Source: Thermoproteota archaeon (GTDB lineage: Archaea; Korarchaeota; Korarchaeia; Korarchaeales; Korarchaeaceae). Taken from it: a stretch of 56,775 nucleotides of DNA. This document shows, piece after piece, positions 34,128 to 42,248 of the stretch; the first letter of the stretch is position 1; each line of letters opens with the position of its first letter. Both the position numbers and the translations under genes were made by a program. The notes beneath the pieces were generated by a model, which was given only the letters and a program-made list of their open reading frames with translations, searched no databases and was not told the origin of the DNA. The DNA is taken from the NCBI GenBank assembly GCA_026986575.1, contig JALSOH010000001.1:1-56775 (forward strand). The letters are read 5' to 3'.

Positions 34128-34499
34128 ATGGTTAAAAGGGATGAGTATCTATATCTATTGAGAAGATCTGAAGAATTTCATGAGATAGTTCTGATGAAAA
34201 CAGACAAAGGTTTTCTAGGATCAGCTGTTTTGAACTTGGAATAATCATTACAGCTATTCTTAAAGGCGAAATTACCGGAAAGTGGAGTAGACTATCCTCG
34301 AACCCATAGTGTGCGTAGACTCCTAGAGCTCCTAGCAGAGATCATGAGCGCACCCCTCTCACAAAGGATCAATCGACTAATAGGTGATTACTCGCTGGAA
34401 TTAGCGTTGCTGGAAGATACTTACATCACCTTCAGATATGTACCTAAGGAATTCCGTAAAGATGAGGTCCTAAAGCTAAAGAGAGCCGTGGTGGCATAG
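34128..34499 (+). pseudogene. HEPN-domain gene with in-frame TAA and altered 3' end
   Basis: ATG 34128 follows a TTAATACC box by 26 bases. The frame reads VLMKTDKGFLGSAVLNLE, then TAA 34242-34244, then in the same frame SLQLFLKAKLPESGVDYPRT-HSVRRLLELL and EDTYITFRYVPKEF, the classic HEPN order. CAA to TAA (Gln to stop) is the simplest cause, since NLEQ(A/S)LQL is usual. The last codons (KRAVVA) run into DNA of the antisense PIN gene, so the 3' end was replaced. No partner nucleotidyltransferase is adjacent. Confidence 0.72.
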
Positions 34500-34801
34500 T
34501 GGGAATCGAAGAAAGAGAGCCCGAATTCCTGCCTGAGCCTGACACTGGTTATGACAATTTCAGGAGTGAGTGAGATGAAACCTACGTTTGGGAGCGAGAG
34601 GAGAGCCGACATCACTTTGAGAAGTTCCTCCTCCAGCTTTTGAGATTTGTATATGAACTCCAACTCCAACAGGGTCACTCCAGAGATATCTAGCTTCAAA
34701 TTACCTTTCTTCAGTTTGTGGAATATCCTCTCGGCGACTTGGTGGTTCTCGTCGTTCTCATTCATATGGGCGAAGATCACGTTATTCTCTATGAGAACCA
34801 C
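34421..34801 (-). pseudogene. VapC-type PIN toxin with replaced C-terminus
   Basis: From GTG 34801 the protein follows the 26326 toxin closely (LIENNVIFAHMNENDENH, FGLSFFDSHYATTALF) but leaves it at about 34495 and ends with about 20 residues read from the antisense of the HEPN gene (SFRTSSLRNSLGTYLKVM). The last 25 or so residues of the intact toxin are missing. It overlaps the AbrB copy. Confidence 0.7.
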
Positions 34802-35030
34802 GATTCTCAACCTCCCGCTCTGCTAAAATCTCGGCCTCTCTCCTCAGCTCCTTGAAGGACCTTTTTGTGGTGAAGGATCCCTCGAGCACTTTGAAAGGAT
34901 CTTCCGGAATAGGAACTACTTCTATCCTATCGCCTAAATTTATTAGGAGCACCTTCATTCCTCTGAGGATCCTCCTCATTCGCTTCGGAATGGTGATCCT
35001 GCCCTTCTCATCGAGTTCCACTATATTCAC
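34782..35030 (-). CDS. AbrB/SpoVT-type antitoxin (second copy)
   Basis: About 82 residues from GTG 35030 (NIVELDEKGRITIPKRMRRI, VLLINLGDRIEVVPIPEDPF). It differs from the 26742 copy at few positions in the DNA-binding part. The original stop is lost, so the tail extends by some residues (VENRGSHRE) into the PIN gene. It probably still binds the same operator. Confidence 0.75.
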   Translation of the reverse strand: MNIVELDEKGRITIPKRMRRILRGMKVLLINLGDRIEVVPIPEDPFKVLEGSFTTKRSFKELRREAEILAEREVENRGSHRE

Positions 35031-35169
35031 AGTGGAAAGGAGAGGAGAAGTGGGAGCATAAAAATGTAGACTGGAATTGGCGGGCCGGGCCTCGATGATA
35101 AGGCACAGGCGCTCGCTCTGAACCTGAAATGGGCCCATGAGCTCGATGCTCGCGCGAGTTTAACTGGTC

Positions 35170-35483
35170 TCTCTAGTGGTTCGCATCGCACTTAACAGCT
35201 GGGTCAGAGATTAAGTAACTCGAAACTAGATAGTCAAACTGCTTCTCTCCTCACGAACTCGGCCAGATCCACCGTCTCAAATCCACCCATCCTTCTTCCC
35301 GCACTCTTCGAATTTCTCCTCAACATTCATGGCATTACGGATCTCAGGGAGAATACATTTGGTCCCTCTGTATAGAGGGACTTTCAGAACTTTCATTTCT
35401 ACTCTTGGCCAGCCCTAGCCTTACCATTTTCTCGGCTATGGCTGGAATCCTGTGGCTCACCCTCACACTGACAACCTCGACAT
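35170..35483 (-). pseudogene. decayed second copy of the VapB antitoxin plus scrap of its PIN gene
   Basis: From 35241 to 35483 the DNA follows the 27587-27850 antitoxin (CTCACGAACTCGGCCAGATC, TCTACTCTTGGCCAGCCCTA, ATTTTCTCGGCTATGGC) but with small indels that break the frame. Left of it, about 35170-35240 resembles the first codons of the 27198 toxin; the rest of that toxin is deleted. This confirms that the whole two-module block was duplicated. Confidence 0.7.
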
Positions 35484-35552
35484 GTGCGCTATCTCCCAAA
35501 TTAATACTAAAATTTAGCCGTGATAGGATGTAACGAGAATGGAGATGAAGGC

Positions 35553-35867
35553 ATGCTGAAGGAAATTCTATTTTACTTTCTTTTCATAATACCGTTAGTC
35601 GTGTACTTCTCAGGGATATACAGGGCCAAAACTCAAAGGATGATGCTATCGATAGCAGCCTTTGTACTCGTTTCTACCTTCATCATACTGTTCGAAGAAA
35701 TCCCGGCACCCGCGCGATGGATACTACTTAGCGTGATCTTACTGACGCTTCTCTATCACCTAATCGTCCCGATACTGTTGAAAACGGGGGTGATAAAAGG
35801 GATGGATAGGTCGACTCCGCCCGCGCGGGAGATGTCTCCGGGGTCCTCAAATATACAGACCGGTTGA
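35553..35867 (+). CDS. small three-helix membrane protein
   Basis: About 104 residues from ATG 35553, behind a purine-rich GGAGATGAAGG; a GTG at 35520 is in frame too. Helices: EILFYFLFIIPLVVYFSGIY, MLSIAAFVLVSTFIILF and WILLSVILLTLLYHLIVPIL, then a polar tail rich in Ser and Pro. Function not recognised. Confidence 0.55.
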   Translation: MLKEILFYFLFIIPLVVYFSGIYRAKTQRMMLSIAAFVLVSTFIILFEEIPAPARWILLSVILLTLLYHLIVPILLKTGVIKGMDRSTPPAREMSPGSSNIQTG

Positions 35868-35952
35868 GATCAGTGAAGATCGGATAAACGCTCAGCACTC
35901 AGAGGACCACTGATGATATAAAGAATGGGAGAAACCAGCCTTGGGGTGTCTC

Positions 35953-36462
35953 ATGCCCTCAAACGACAGTGAACTAAAGCTCCTGTACAGGGGCAGGGTT
36001 GTCACTCTTGAGGTGAGGGAGGTCGACGGCAGGATCCGGGAGGTGGTGGGCCACCGTGGTTCGGTATCCATCCTCCCTGTAGATGGGGACAGGGTCTTCC
36101 TGATTAGACAGTATCGCTACCCTCTGGACGATTACATATGGGAGATCCCCGCAGGCACCCTCGAGGAAGGAGAATCACCCGAGGAGTGCGCTATCAGGGA
36201 GCTGGAGGAGGAGACCGGCTTGAAGGCGGGGAAGATAGAGAAGATGTTCGAGGCTTACTTGGTTCCGGGTTACGGGACTGAGAAGATGCACTTCTTCCTA
36301 GCCACGGAGCTCTCGAGGGGGAAGATGCACCCCGAACCCTCGGAGAGGATAGAGGTCCATGAGCTTCCCGTGAGTAGAGCCATCGACATGATCAGGAGCA
36401 ACGAGATCTCCGATGTGAAAACCATAGCCGCCCTCTTGTGGTACTGGGGGATGAGGGGATGA
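35953..36462 (+). CDS. Nudix hydrolase, ADP-ribose pyrophosphatase-like
   Basis: About 169 residues from ATG 35953 (35941 also in frame). The Nudix box is complete in GTLEEGESPEECAIRELEEE-TGL (G-x5-E-x7-RE-L-x-EE-x-G). FLIRQYRYPLDDYIWEIPAG and a distal Glu-rich helix match ADP-ribose pyrophosphatases, which split ADP-ribose to AMP and ribose phosphate. The stop overlaps the next gene's ATG (ATGA), so the two are coupled. Confidence 0.92.
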   Translation: MPSNDSELKLLYRGRVVTLEVREVDGRIREVVGHRGSVSILPVDGDRVFLIRQYRYPLDDYIWEIPAGTLEEGESPEECAIRELEEETGLKAGKIEKMFEAYLVPGYGTEKMHFFLATELSRGKMHPEPSERIEVHELPVSRAIDMIRSNEISDVKTIAALLWYWGMRG

Positions 36463-37814
36463 GGGAAAACACCTTGAACTTCATGGTCCGCAGGCTGCCT
36501 AACGATCTGGAGGTCTTGGTAAGGGAAGGGAGACATTCGGAGGCAAAGCGAAGAATAAAAGAGCTTCTCAAATCTGCTGAAGGAAGGTACAGAAAGAGGT
36601 TGGAGTTCGAGATGGACAGGCTGAGGAGGTGGCCACTCCAATACCCATACGGTGAGGAGGGGGCCTACAAGGTAGCGGCCGAGAGGGTCGAAGGGCTGAC
36701 TCCTGAAGAGTTCAAGCGCCTGCTCTCATCAGGATGCGTCGATTACATAAGGCTAGATGGCGAGATCAGGATCTTCGAGAGGTTCCTCCCCAACATGGTC
36801 TGGCTATGTCCCGAGCTTAAAGGGAGGTATAAGGAGGAGAACGGCACCAAGGCGAAAGCCAGGGAGGCGTTGAAGGAGAGGGCAGTGGAGGTGTTGAAGG
36901 GAGAAGCTACCCCCCTGATATTTAGAGTGAGGGCGGAATTGCGGGTTAAGGGAGATGCCGTCCCTAGAGGTGAGAGAGTGAGGATATGGCTCCCCATACC
37001 TAGGATAAGCTCCCTCCATCCTAAGGTGAGGGTGCTGTCCCACAGCGGTGAGCCCTACATTTCCAGCGAGGACCACCCCCAGAGGACGGCCTACTTCGAG
37101 GTGACCAGCTCTGAAGATGGGACCAAGGTCTGGTTGGAGTACGAAGTCGAGGCTGTACCCCGGGCACCTGATTCACGGGAGATAAATGAGCTGGACGGGA
37201 AGCCTCAACCCCACCATCTGGAGGAGGGGATACCTCATATCACCTTCTTCGAGGAGTTGAGGGATTTGGTCAACTCTCTGATAGCAGATATTGACGATCC
37301 GCTCGCGAGGGCGAGGAGGATCTGGGACTGGGTCATCGACAACATCGCCTACACCTACGTCCACGACTACGCTCTCTTCGACGACATAAGCCGGTTCATC
37401 TTCCAAAGGAGGAGAGGCGATTGCGGAGTTCAAGCGATCCTTCTTATAACGATGCTCCGAATAGCTGGAATCTCTGCGAGGTGGCAGTCGGGGTGGTACG
37501 CGAACCCAGTCAGGTGGGGAATGCACGACTGGGCCCAGCTCTACATCGAACCCCTCGACTGGATCTACATGGATCCCAGCTTCGGTCATCCCAGAGAGGG
37601 GGAGGAGTGGAGGAGGGACTTTTACTTCGGGGGGATAGAGGGCTACAGGCTAGCGTTCAACTCCGAGGTGAACTACCCTTTCGACCCGCCCAAGGAGCAC
37701 TTCAGGTCTGATCCCGTTGATAATCAAAGGGGTGAGGCCGAGTGGGACGGTGGGAACTTGTACTACGATGTGGTGGACACGAGGCTGGAGATACTGGATG
37801 TCAGGCGGCCCTGA
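36459..37814 (+). CDS. transglutaminase-like cysteine protease-fold protein
   Basis: About 451 residues from ATG 36459. The C-terminal half carries the transglutaminase-like triad: Cys322 in RRGDCGVQAILLITMLR, His356 in RWGMHDWAQLYIEP and Asp372 in YMDPSFG. The first 120 residues are charged helices; a beta-rich region (RVRAELRVKGDAVPRGERVR) comes before the triad. No signal peptide, so cytoplasmic. Archaeal members are thought to be proteases or amidases; the substrate is unknown. A decayed copy of the last 70 codons lies at 40079-40291. Confidence 0.82.
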   Translation: MRENTLNFMVRRLPNDLEVLVREGRHSEAKRRIKELLKSAEGRYRKRLEFEMDRLRRWPLQYPYGEEGAYKVAAERVEGLTPEEFKRLLSSGCVDYIRLDGEIRIFERFLPNMVWLCPELKGRYKEENGTKAKAREALKERAVEVLKGEATPLIFRVRAELRVKGDAVPRGERVRIWLPIPRISSLHPKVRVLSHSGEPYISSEDHPQRTAYFEVTSSEDGTKVWLEYEVEAVPRAPDSREINELDGKPQPHHLEEGIPHITFFEELRDLVNSLIADIDDPLARARRIWDWVIDNIAYTYVHDYALFDDISRFIFQRRRGDCGVQAILLITMLRIAGISARWQSGWYANPVRWGMHDWAQLYIEPLDWIYMDPSFGHPREGEEWRRDFYFGGIEGYRLAFNSEVNYPFDPPKEHFRSDPVDNQRGEAEWDGGNLYYDVVDTRLEILDVRRP

Positions 37815-37839
37815 TGCTGGTCCCCGACAGTATCTATTT

Positions 37840-37859
37840 ATTGATATCATGATATCAAT
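37840..37859. promoter_or_regulatory. perfect 20-base palindromic operator of the RHH/PIN pair
   Basis: Half-site ATTGATATCA is followed directly by its reverse complement. It lies between a TATCTATTTA box (37831-37840) and ATG 37862, so binding would block transcription start. Ribbon-helix-helix antitoxins usually bind such sites to repress their own operon. Confidence 0.75.
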
Positions 37860-37861
37860 TC

Positions 37862-38086
37862 ATGATGTCATCGCAGGTGCTCGTGAGGCTGGATAAATCC
37901 TTAGCTGAGGAACTGGACAGGATGGCCAAGTCCTTGGGTATGAGCAGGGCTGAACTGGTCAGAATAGCCCTCAGACACTTCTTAAGGACGGGAAGAGGCG
38001 ATCTAAAGACGAAGCAGATCAGGGGATTGATCAGATCCAAGTTGAGCCTGGAGGAGTTGGAGGAGATATATCAGGTGGGCAGATGA
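37862..38086 (+). CDS. ribbon-helix-helix (CopG/VapB) antitoxin
   Basis: This 74-residue product has the RHH strand QVLVRLDKSLAEELDRMAKS, helix LGMSRAELVRIALRHFL, then a charged tail (LIRSKLSLEELEEIYQVGR) for toxin binding. Start at ATG 37862 (37865 also possible), 2 bases after the palindromic operator. The stop overlaps the toxin ATG by 4 bases. Confidence 0.88.
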   Translation: MMSSQVLVRLDKSLAEELDRMAKSLGMSRAELVRIALRHFLRTGRGDLKTKQIRGLIRSKLSLEELEEIYQVGR

Positions 38087-38547
38087 GCGCCCTCATCGAC
38101 TCATCAATATTTCTTCATCTGCTGCTTGACGGTGATAGGGCCGATGAAGCCGAGGTTCTCCTCAGCTCAGTCGAGGAAGGGGCCTTAAGGGCTTATACCA
38201 CCACTCATGTCCTCGAGGAGGTGTCTTTCAAACTGTTGCTGGGTAAGGGTAGCGAGTTGGGGGAGACCAGCTTCTGGGGCTTCAAGAAGAGATTCGCTAA
38301 GGATAAAGAGTTCAGAAAATCATGTTTGGAGGCATTAGAGACCTTCAGAGACTATATCTCCTCTTTAAGAGGTCTGACGATAGAGGAAGTTACTTTGGGA
38401 GATTGGGAGAGGTCAGTGGAGATCTGCAGACACGGCTTGCTCACCTCGGACGCCCTCCTCGCGGCCGTCGCCTTGAGGCTCAAGGTGCCCGTCTATACCT
38501 TCGATCATGATTTCAAGAGGGTCCCGGGATTAGAGGTGAGGCCCTGA
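38083..38547 (+). CDS. PIN-domain toxin (VapC)
   Basis: The 154-residue PIN RNase begins MSALIDSSIFLHLLLDGDRA and has HVLEEVSFKLLLGKG, GLLTSDALLAAVALRLKV and FDHDFKRVPGLEV, covering all acidic sites. It is intact and coupled to the RHH antitoxin, the cleanest TA pair in the window. Confidence 0.9.
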   Translation: MSALIDSSIFLHLLLDGDRADEAEVLLSSVEEGALRAYTTTHVLEEVSFKLLLGKGSELGETSFWGFKKRFAKDKEFRKSCLEALETFRDYISSLRGLTIEEVTLGDWERSVEICRHGLLTSDALLAAVALRLKVPVYTFDHDFKRVPGLEVRP

Positions 38548-38821
38548 TACTGGAAAGCGGGTGAGAGACCGGAGATTGGGTGAATAGGTATCGACAACTC
38601 CCAATATACCTCTTTACGGTAAAGTCCGTTTCACCCGTGACCCCTCGGAGCGTGATTGAGCTGGGGCCTCTTCGTGAGCCCGGATGTGGAACGGGATTCT
38701 GCTGGCTCGTTCAAGCGGAGTACCCATTTATCTCGAGCTGTTGGATGGGCACTACGCGCTAATCCGACTCTCTAGACGGATACCCTGATATTAAAGCTCT
38801 AGTTGGTGTCGATGGCTCAGG

Positions 38822-39043
38822 ATGAGGATCATAACGATAAAGTGCGCCAAGTGCGGCAGTAAGGTGCTTAAATACCAGAAAATGGGGAAGGGGAGGCTAT
38901 GGAGGTGCTGGAAAGGGAGAATAATCGAGGACCGCAGTGTGCGTCAGGGAGATGTAGTCAAGTGCACCTGCGGGAACGTCATAGGCTTTGACAAGGGCGG
39001 ATACATCAGGATGAGGCAGAGTTCCTTCACTCTATCATCGTGA
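38822..39043 (+). CDS. small zinc-ribbon protein
   Basis: A 73-residue protein with two Cys knuckles: IKCAKCGSKVLKYQK and VVKCTCGNVIGFDKG. The basic middle (KMGKGRLWRCWKGRIIEDRS) suggests nucleic-acid contact. Small ribbons like this often act in transcription or translation. It is convergent with the first RNase HII gene, with 35 bases between them. Confidence 0.75.
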   Translation: MRIITIKCAKCGSKVLKYQKMGKGRLWRCWKGRIIEDRSVRQGDVVKCTCGNVIGFDKGGYIRMRQSSFTLSS

Positions 39044-39078
39044 GTTATAGTAAGGAGGGAGTTGCGGCTTCGAACTCG

Positions 39079-39741
39079 TCACTGCAGAAAGCCCATCAGG
39101 CTTGTCCTCCTTCTCTCGTCCAGCAGGTTCTGCATGGTGGCCCACTTCCACCTTATCTGATCCTTGGGGAATGGATAACCACCGAGGACTTTTAGGAGGA
39201 ACTCCTTCGTCCTCCGATCCCCCGGATACCCCGATCCGAAGTCATAACAGGCTCTTTCCTTGAGCTCATCGACTCTCCTGTCCCTCTCGACCTTAGCAAG
39301 TATTGAGGCGGCCGCCACGTGTACGAACCTCTTGTCCGCCTTGTTCTCAGCCCTCACCCTCACCGACATCCCTCCAAGCTTGGACTTGAGGACGCGCTTG
39401 AACCTGTCCGTGTTCCTGCCGGGGGCATCCACTATCGCCAGGCTGGGCCTCAGTTCCCGGATTATATCGGCCATCACTTCCGCCTCCAAGAGGTTGAGTC
39501 CATTCTCGGACACGGCTTCATCTATCCTCTTCGGTTCCACGACCCTGAGCACGTAGGCCTCGGCCAGCTCCTTAATCACAGGTTCAAACTCTTCCCTTCT
39601 CTCAGGTGTTAGGAGCTTGGAATCCTTCACCCCCATAGCTCTGAGCTTCCTAGCAGCGCTAGGCGTCAAGACGACCCCTGCCACCACCATGGGTCCTATC
39701 ACTGGCCCTCTACCAGCTTCATCCAATCCTGCAGTTGGCAT
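39079..39741 (-). CDS. rnhB: ribonuclease HII (copy 1)
   Basis: A 220-residue RNase HII that removes RNA and single ribonucleotides from RNA-DNA hybrids. Active-site residues are in AGLDEAGRGPVIGPMVVAGV (Asp and Glu), AIVDAPGRNTDRFKRVLKSK, and the region VHVAAASILAKVERDRRVDE; the C-terminal GSGYPGDRRTKEFLLKVLGG and QIRWKWATMQNL are as in archaeal enzymes. A second, very similar gene lies at 44940. Confidence 0.95.
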   Translation of the reverse strand: MPTAGLDEAGRGPVIGPMVVAGVVLTPSAARKLRAMGVKDSKLLTPERREEFEPVIKELAEAYVLRVVEPKRIDEAVSENGLNLLEAEVMADIIRELRPSLAIVDAPGRNTDRFKRVLKSKLGGMSVRVRAENKADKRFVHVAAASILAKVERDRRVDELKERACYDFGSGYPGDRRTKEFLLKVLGGYPFPKDQIRWKWATMQNLLDERRRTSLMGFLQ

Positions 39742-39922
39742 GATCGAGAAAGGTGGTCCTCAGCAACTAAAAAGGATCTCGTTTGAACATAATCTCTCTT
39801 AACAGCCTGTTCGTTATCCAGACGAACCTTGATCGGTAAGCGATAAATCGGGAGTGCTTCCGCAAGCTCAAGCTGGCGGTCATACGTAATGTATTATAAG
39901 GTAAAGTGACGGTTGAGAGCGC

Positions 39923-40078
39923 GTGATACCATCTCTGACTTATGAAGAGTTCGTAAAGTGGCTGAAAGAGGCCGGAAAAACCAGATCCTTCTGGACCAGG
40001 CCGATAGACGATATATCACTCGAGACAGCCGACGGGGAGATATCCTTCCGTGTAGTCTGGGCCACTAGGGAGAGGTAG
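39923..40078 (+). pseudogene. 5' fragment of a paralogue of the 51119 GNAT gene
   Basis: GTG 39923 opens a 51-codon frame, IPSLTYEEFVKWLKEAGKTR then SFWTRPIDDISLE, which matches the first 50 residues of the 51119 gene (PPFTPNEFIDWLREAGKTRT). It follows a TTATAAG box as in the intact gene and ends at TAG 40076, where DNA from another gene begins. Confidence 0.65.
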
Positions 40079-40291
40079 AGGAATGGAGGAGGGACTTCTA
40101 CCTCGAGGGGATTGAAGGTTACAGGCTAGCATTCAACTCTGAGGTAAATTATTCTTTCGATCTGCCCAAGGAAACACCTCAGGTCTGATCCTGTTGATAG
40201 TCAAAGGGGCGAGGCTGAGTGGGATGAGGGAAACCTCTATTACGATGTGGTAGACGCGAGGCTGGAGATATTGGAAGTGAGGAGATCCTAG
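40079..40291 (+). pseudogene. 3' fragment of a paralogue of the transglutaminase-like gene
   Basis: Starting with GAATGGAGGAGGGACTTCTA, the DNA follows the last about 70 codons of the 36459 gene (GIEGYRLAFNSEVNYSFDLP) with frame breaks, ending with the same EILEVRR-type C-terminus at TAG 40289. It is joined base to base to the GNAT-gene fragment. Confidence 0.7.
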
Positions 40292-40462
40292 TCCGTTGAT
40301 CCTCAGCCCTAAAGTTTTCTACCCTCCTCTTGAGATTTAAGGATCTCAGAAAACGCAGATCGTCTATTGCAGTTATGCTCGTGGGATCCTCCGATTGACA
40401 GCGTAATCCTGTGAGACCCTGTACTCAAAAGAGATTATAAGGCGATCAAAGAGGTTGGTAAT

Positions 40463-41962
40463 ATGCGAGCGCGTAAGCGAAAGGACTTAAAGCGAATGAG
40501 GACTGTCCGAATCATACTGCTACTTATAATTCCTGTTATACTCCTAAGTGCTTCTGTGATTGGGGTTCACTCCGATTCCGACGAGGACGAGGGTGAACAC
40601 GGCAGTTGGATCATGATAAGCTCCGAACTGTGCACAACCTGCCATAAAGAGGTGACCATCTCGGTAAAGGAAATGGCCACCCTTGGATGTTCGTCTTGCC
40701 ATTACGGGGATCCTGGTACAACATCTATCGAGCTCGCACACAAGAACCTCATCTCCAATCCCCTAAACAAATCTGTATTAAGCAAGACCTGTGGACAATG
40801 CCACAGGCTCTCCAGCGATGATGTTAGGAAGTTCATATACGGGTATAGGAGAATGCATCCCTCTACTGGAGAAATTGTTCTGGCAAATCTGACAGGAGGT
40901 GGGTCGGAGAGCTGCCTCAATTGCCATCAGAATATCACCATAGGCATAAGTGGCATGAAGAATCTAACCTGCACTGTGTGCCACGGAGGAGACCCCAGCA
41001 GCCTCGAAAAGGATTTAGCCCACTCCGGACTCATAATAGATCCGCTAGAACCGGGTATTGCGGACAAGACCTGTGGACAATGCCATTCTAGCTCGGTATA
41101 CGGAACCAGAATAGAGATACACCCTAGGAGTGCGCAGCAACTAGGAACGACTACTATGTCCTCTACCACTTCCTCTACCACTGAAGTAACCGCGAGAGTG
41201 GAGTCGCCTACCATCGATGGCATAGTGTCTGATGGCGAATACAGCGCCAAATTCGACTTAGGAAAGGTTACGGTATACACTAGGACAGAGGGCGACGTAG
41301 CCTACATCGCTGTTGTTGGCAAAACCACTGGATGGGTAGCAATAGGCTTCGGAGCTACGGAGGGGATGAAAGATGCAGACATCATAATCGGCTGGGTATC
41401 GGGAGGGAGGACTCATGTGCTAGACTCGTACTCGACTGGGAAAACTGGTCCTCACAAACCAGATACGTCGCTTGGGGGATCAAACAATATCCTCGAATAC
41501 GCTGGCAGTGAGGTCAACGGCATAACAACGATAGAATTCGCTAGGAAGCTGGTAACAGGTGATCAGTACGACAAGCCCCTCAGGATCGGAACTAACGCAG
41601 TGATCTGGGCTATAGGGGATTCTGATGATCCTAAGGATATACATGTGGAGAGGGGAAGCGGTACCATCGTTTTGAGAAAGGCCGCACCCACCACGTCGAG
41701 TGAAGTCGTAACAGAGACTCCAAGGGGAAGCACTGCGAGTGCAGCGCTTGAAACAAAGACACTTACCCTAACATATACTGAGTTCAAAGAGCAACTGGAG
41801 ACGGTTACAGAGGTGAAAACAGTCACGGTCACTGAGACCGTAACGGTGGGAACTTCAACACTGAATCAGGGAATATATCATCTCACGAGTCTGCTGGGAA
41901 TCCCGGTGGCGATCGTAATCGCGATGGTTCTGGTCGCCTTCGCGAGGGGGAGATCCCAATAA
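40463..41962 (+). CDS. membrane-anchored hexaheme c-type cytochrome with DOMON domain
   Basis: The 499-residue protein has an N-terminal helix (about 14-36) for export. Six CxxCH haem sites lie at 57-61, 76-80, 110-114, 151-155, 170-174 and 204-208, forming two three-haem units exactly 94 residues apart; extra His residues (LAHKNLI/LAHSGLI, MHPST/IHPRS) recur in both and may be axial ligands. Residues about 248-405 form a DOMON domain (TTGWVAIGFGATEGMKDADI, IIIGWVSGGRTHVLDSYSTG), a b-haem- or sugar-binding fold. A Thr-rich linker and a C-terminal helix (about 474-491) follow. Electron transfer at the outer face is likely. A single-gene unit ending in a T-run. Confidence 0.9.
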   Translation: MRARKRKDLKRMRTVRIILLLIIPVILLSASVIGVHSDSDEDEGEHGSWIMISSELCTTCHKEVTISVKEMATLGCSSCHYGDPGTTSIELAHKNLISNPLNKSVLSKTCGQCHRLSSDDVRKFIYGYRRMHPSTGEIVLANLTGGGSESCLNCHQNITIGISGMKNLTCTVCHGGDPSSLEKDLAHSGLIIDPLEPGIADKTCGQCHSSSVYGTRIEIHPRSAQQLGTTTMSSTTSSTTEVTARVESPTIDGIVSDGEYSAKFDLGKVTVYTRTEGDVAYIAVVGKTTGWVAIGFGATEGMKDADIIIGWVSGGRTHVLDSYSTGKTGPHKPDTSLGGSNNILEYAGSEVNGITTIEFARKLVTGDQYDKPLRIGTNAVIWAIGDSDDPKDIHVERGSGTIVLRKAAPTTSSEVVTETPRGSTASAALETKTLTLTYTEFKEQLETVTEVKTVTVTETVTVGTSTLNQGIYHLTSLLGIPVAIVIAMVLVAFARGRSQ

Positions 41963-41964
41963 GC

Positions 41965-41971
41965 TTTTTTT
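41965..41971 (+). terminator. T-run terminator after the cytochrome gene
   Basis: Seven T residues follow directly after the stop codon (TAA GC TTTTTTT), the usual archaeal termination signal. No clear hairpin. Confidence 0.5.
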
Positions 41972-42248
41972 ATCTCCCCACTAGTCCGAATTCTTAACAG
42001 ATAGGGTTGACTATGTGCCGTCTCGCCACTAGTGTGTGTCCTCGAGAGTATCCAAGTATTTCTTCCGTGAAAAAAGTGATCTGGTCCTTTTAATGAGCAG
42101 CGGAGCTATATTCCCTAAGGACGATAATTCCCGGAGTCTCACAAAGGGAGGAGACCATTCACTTTATCTGCGAATGTGGATTGAAGGGAAAACGCCCAGA
42201 GACCATTCGGCCACTTAAATTAAATTGTAGTACCATGGTTATAGCAAC

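Noticed and set aside
38580-38762. A 60-codon frame between the PIN toxin and zinc-ribbon genes
   Set aside because: Proline- and serine-rich random-looking product without start signals.
42036-42218. A 60-codon frame between the cytochrome and E1 genes
   Set aside because: No coding character; the region contains the T-run terminator and the E1 promoter.
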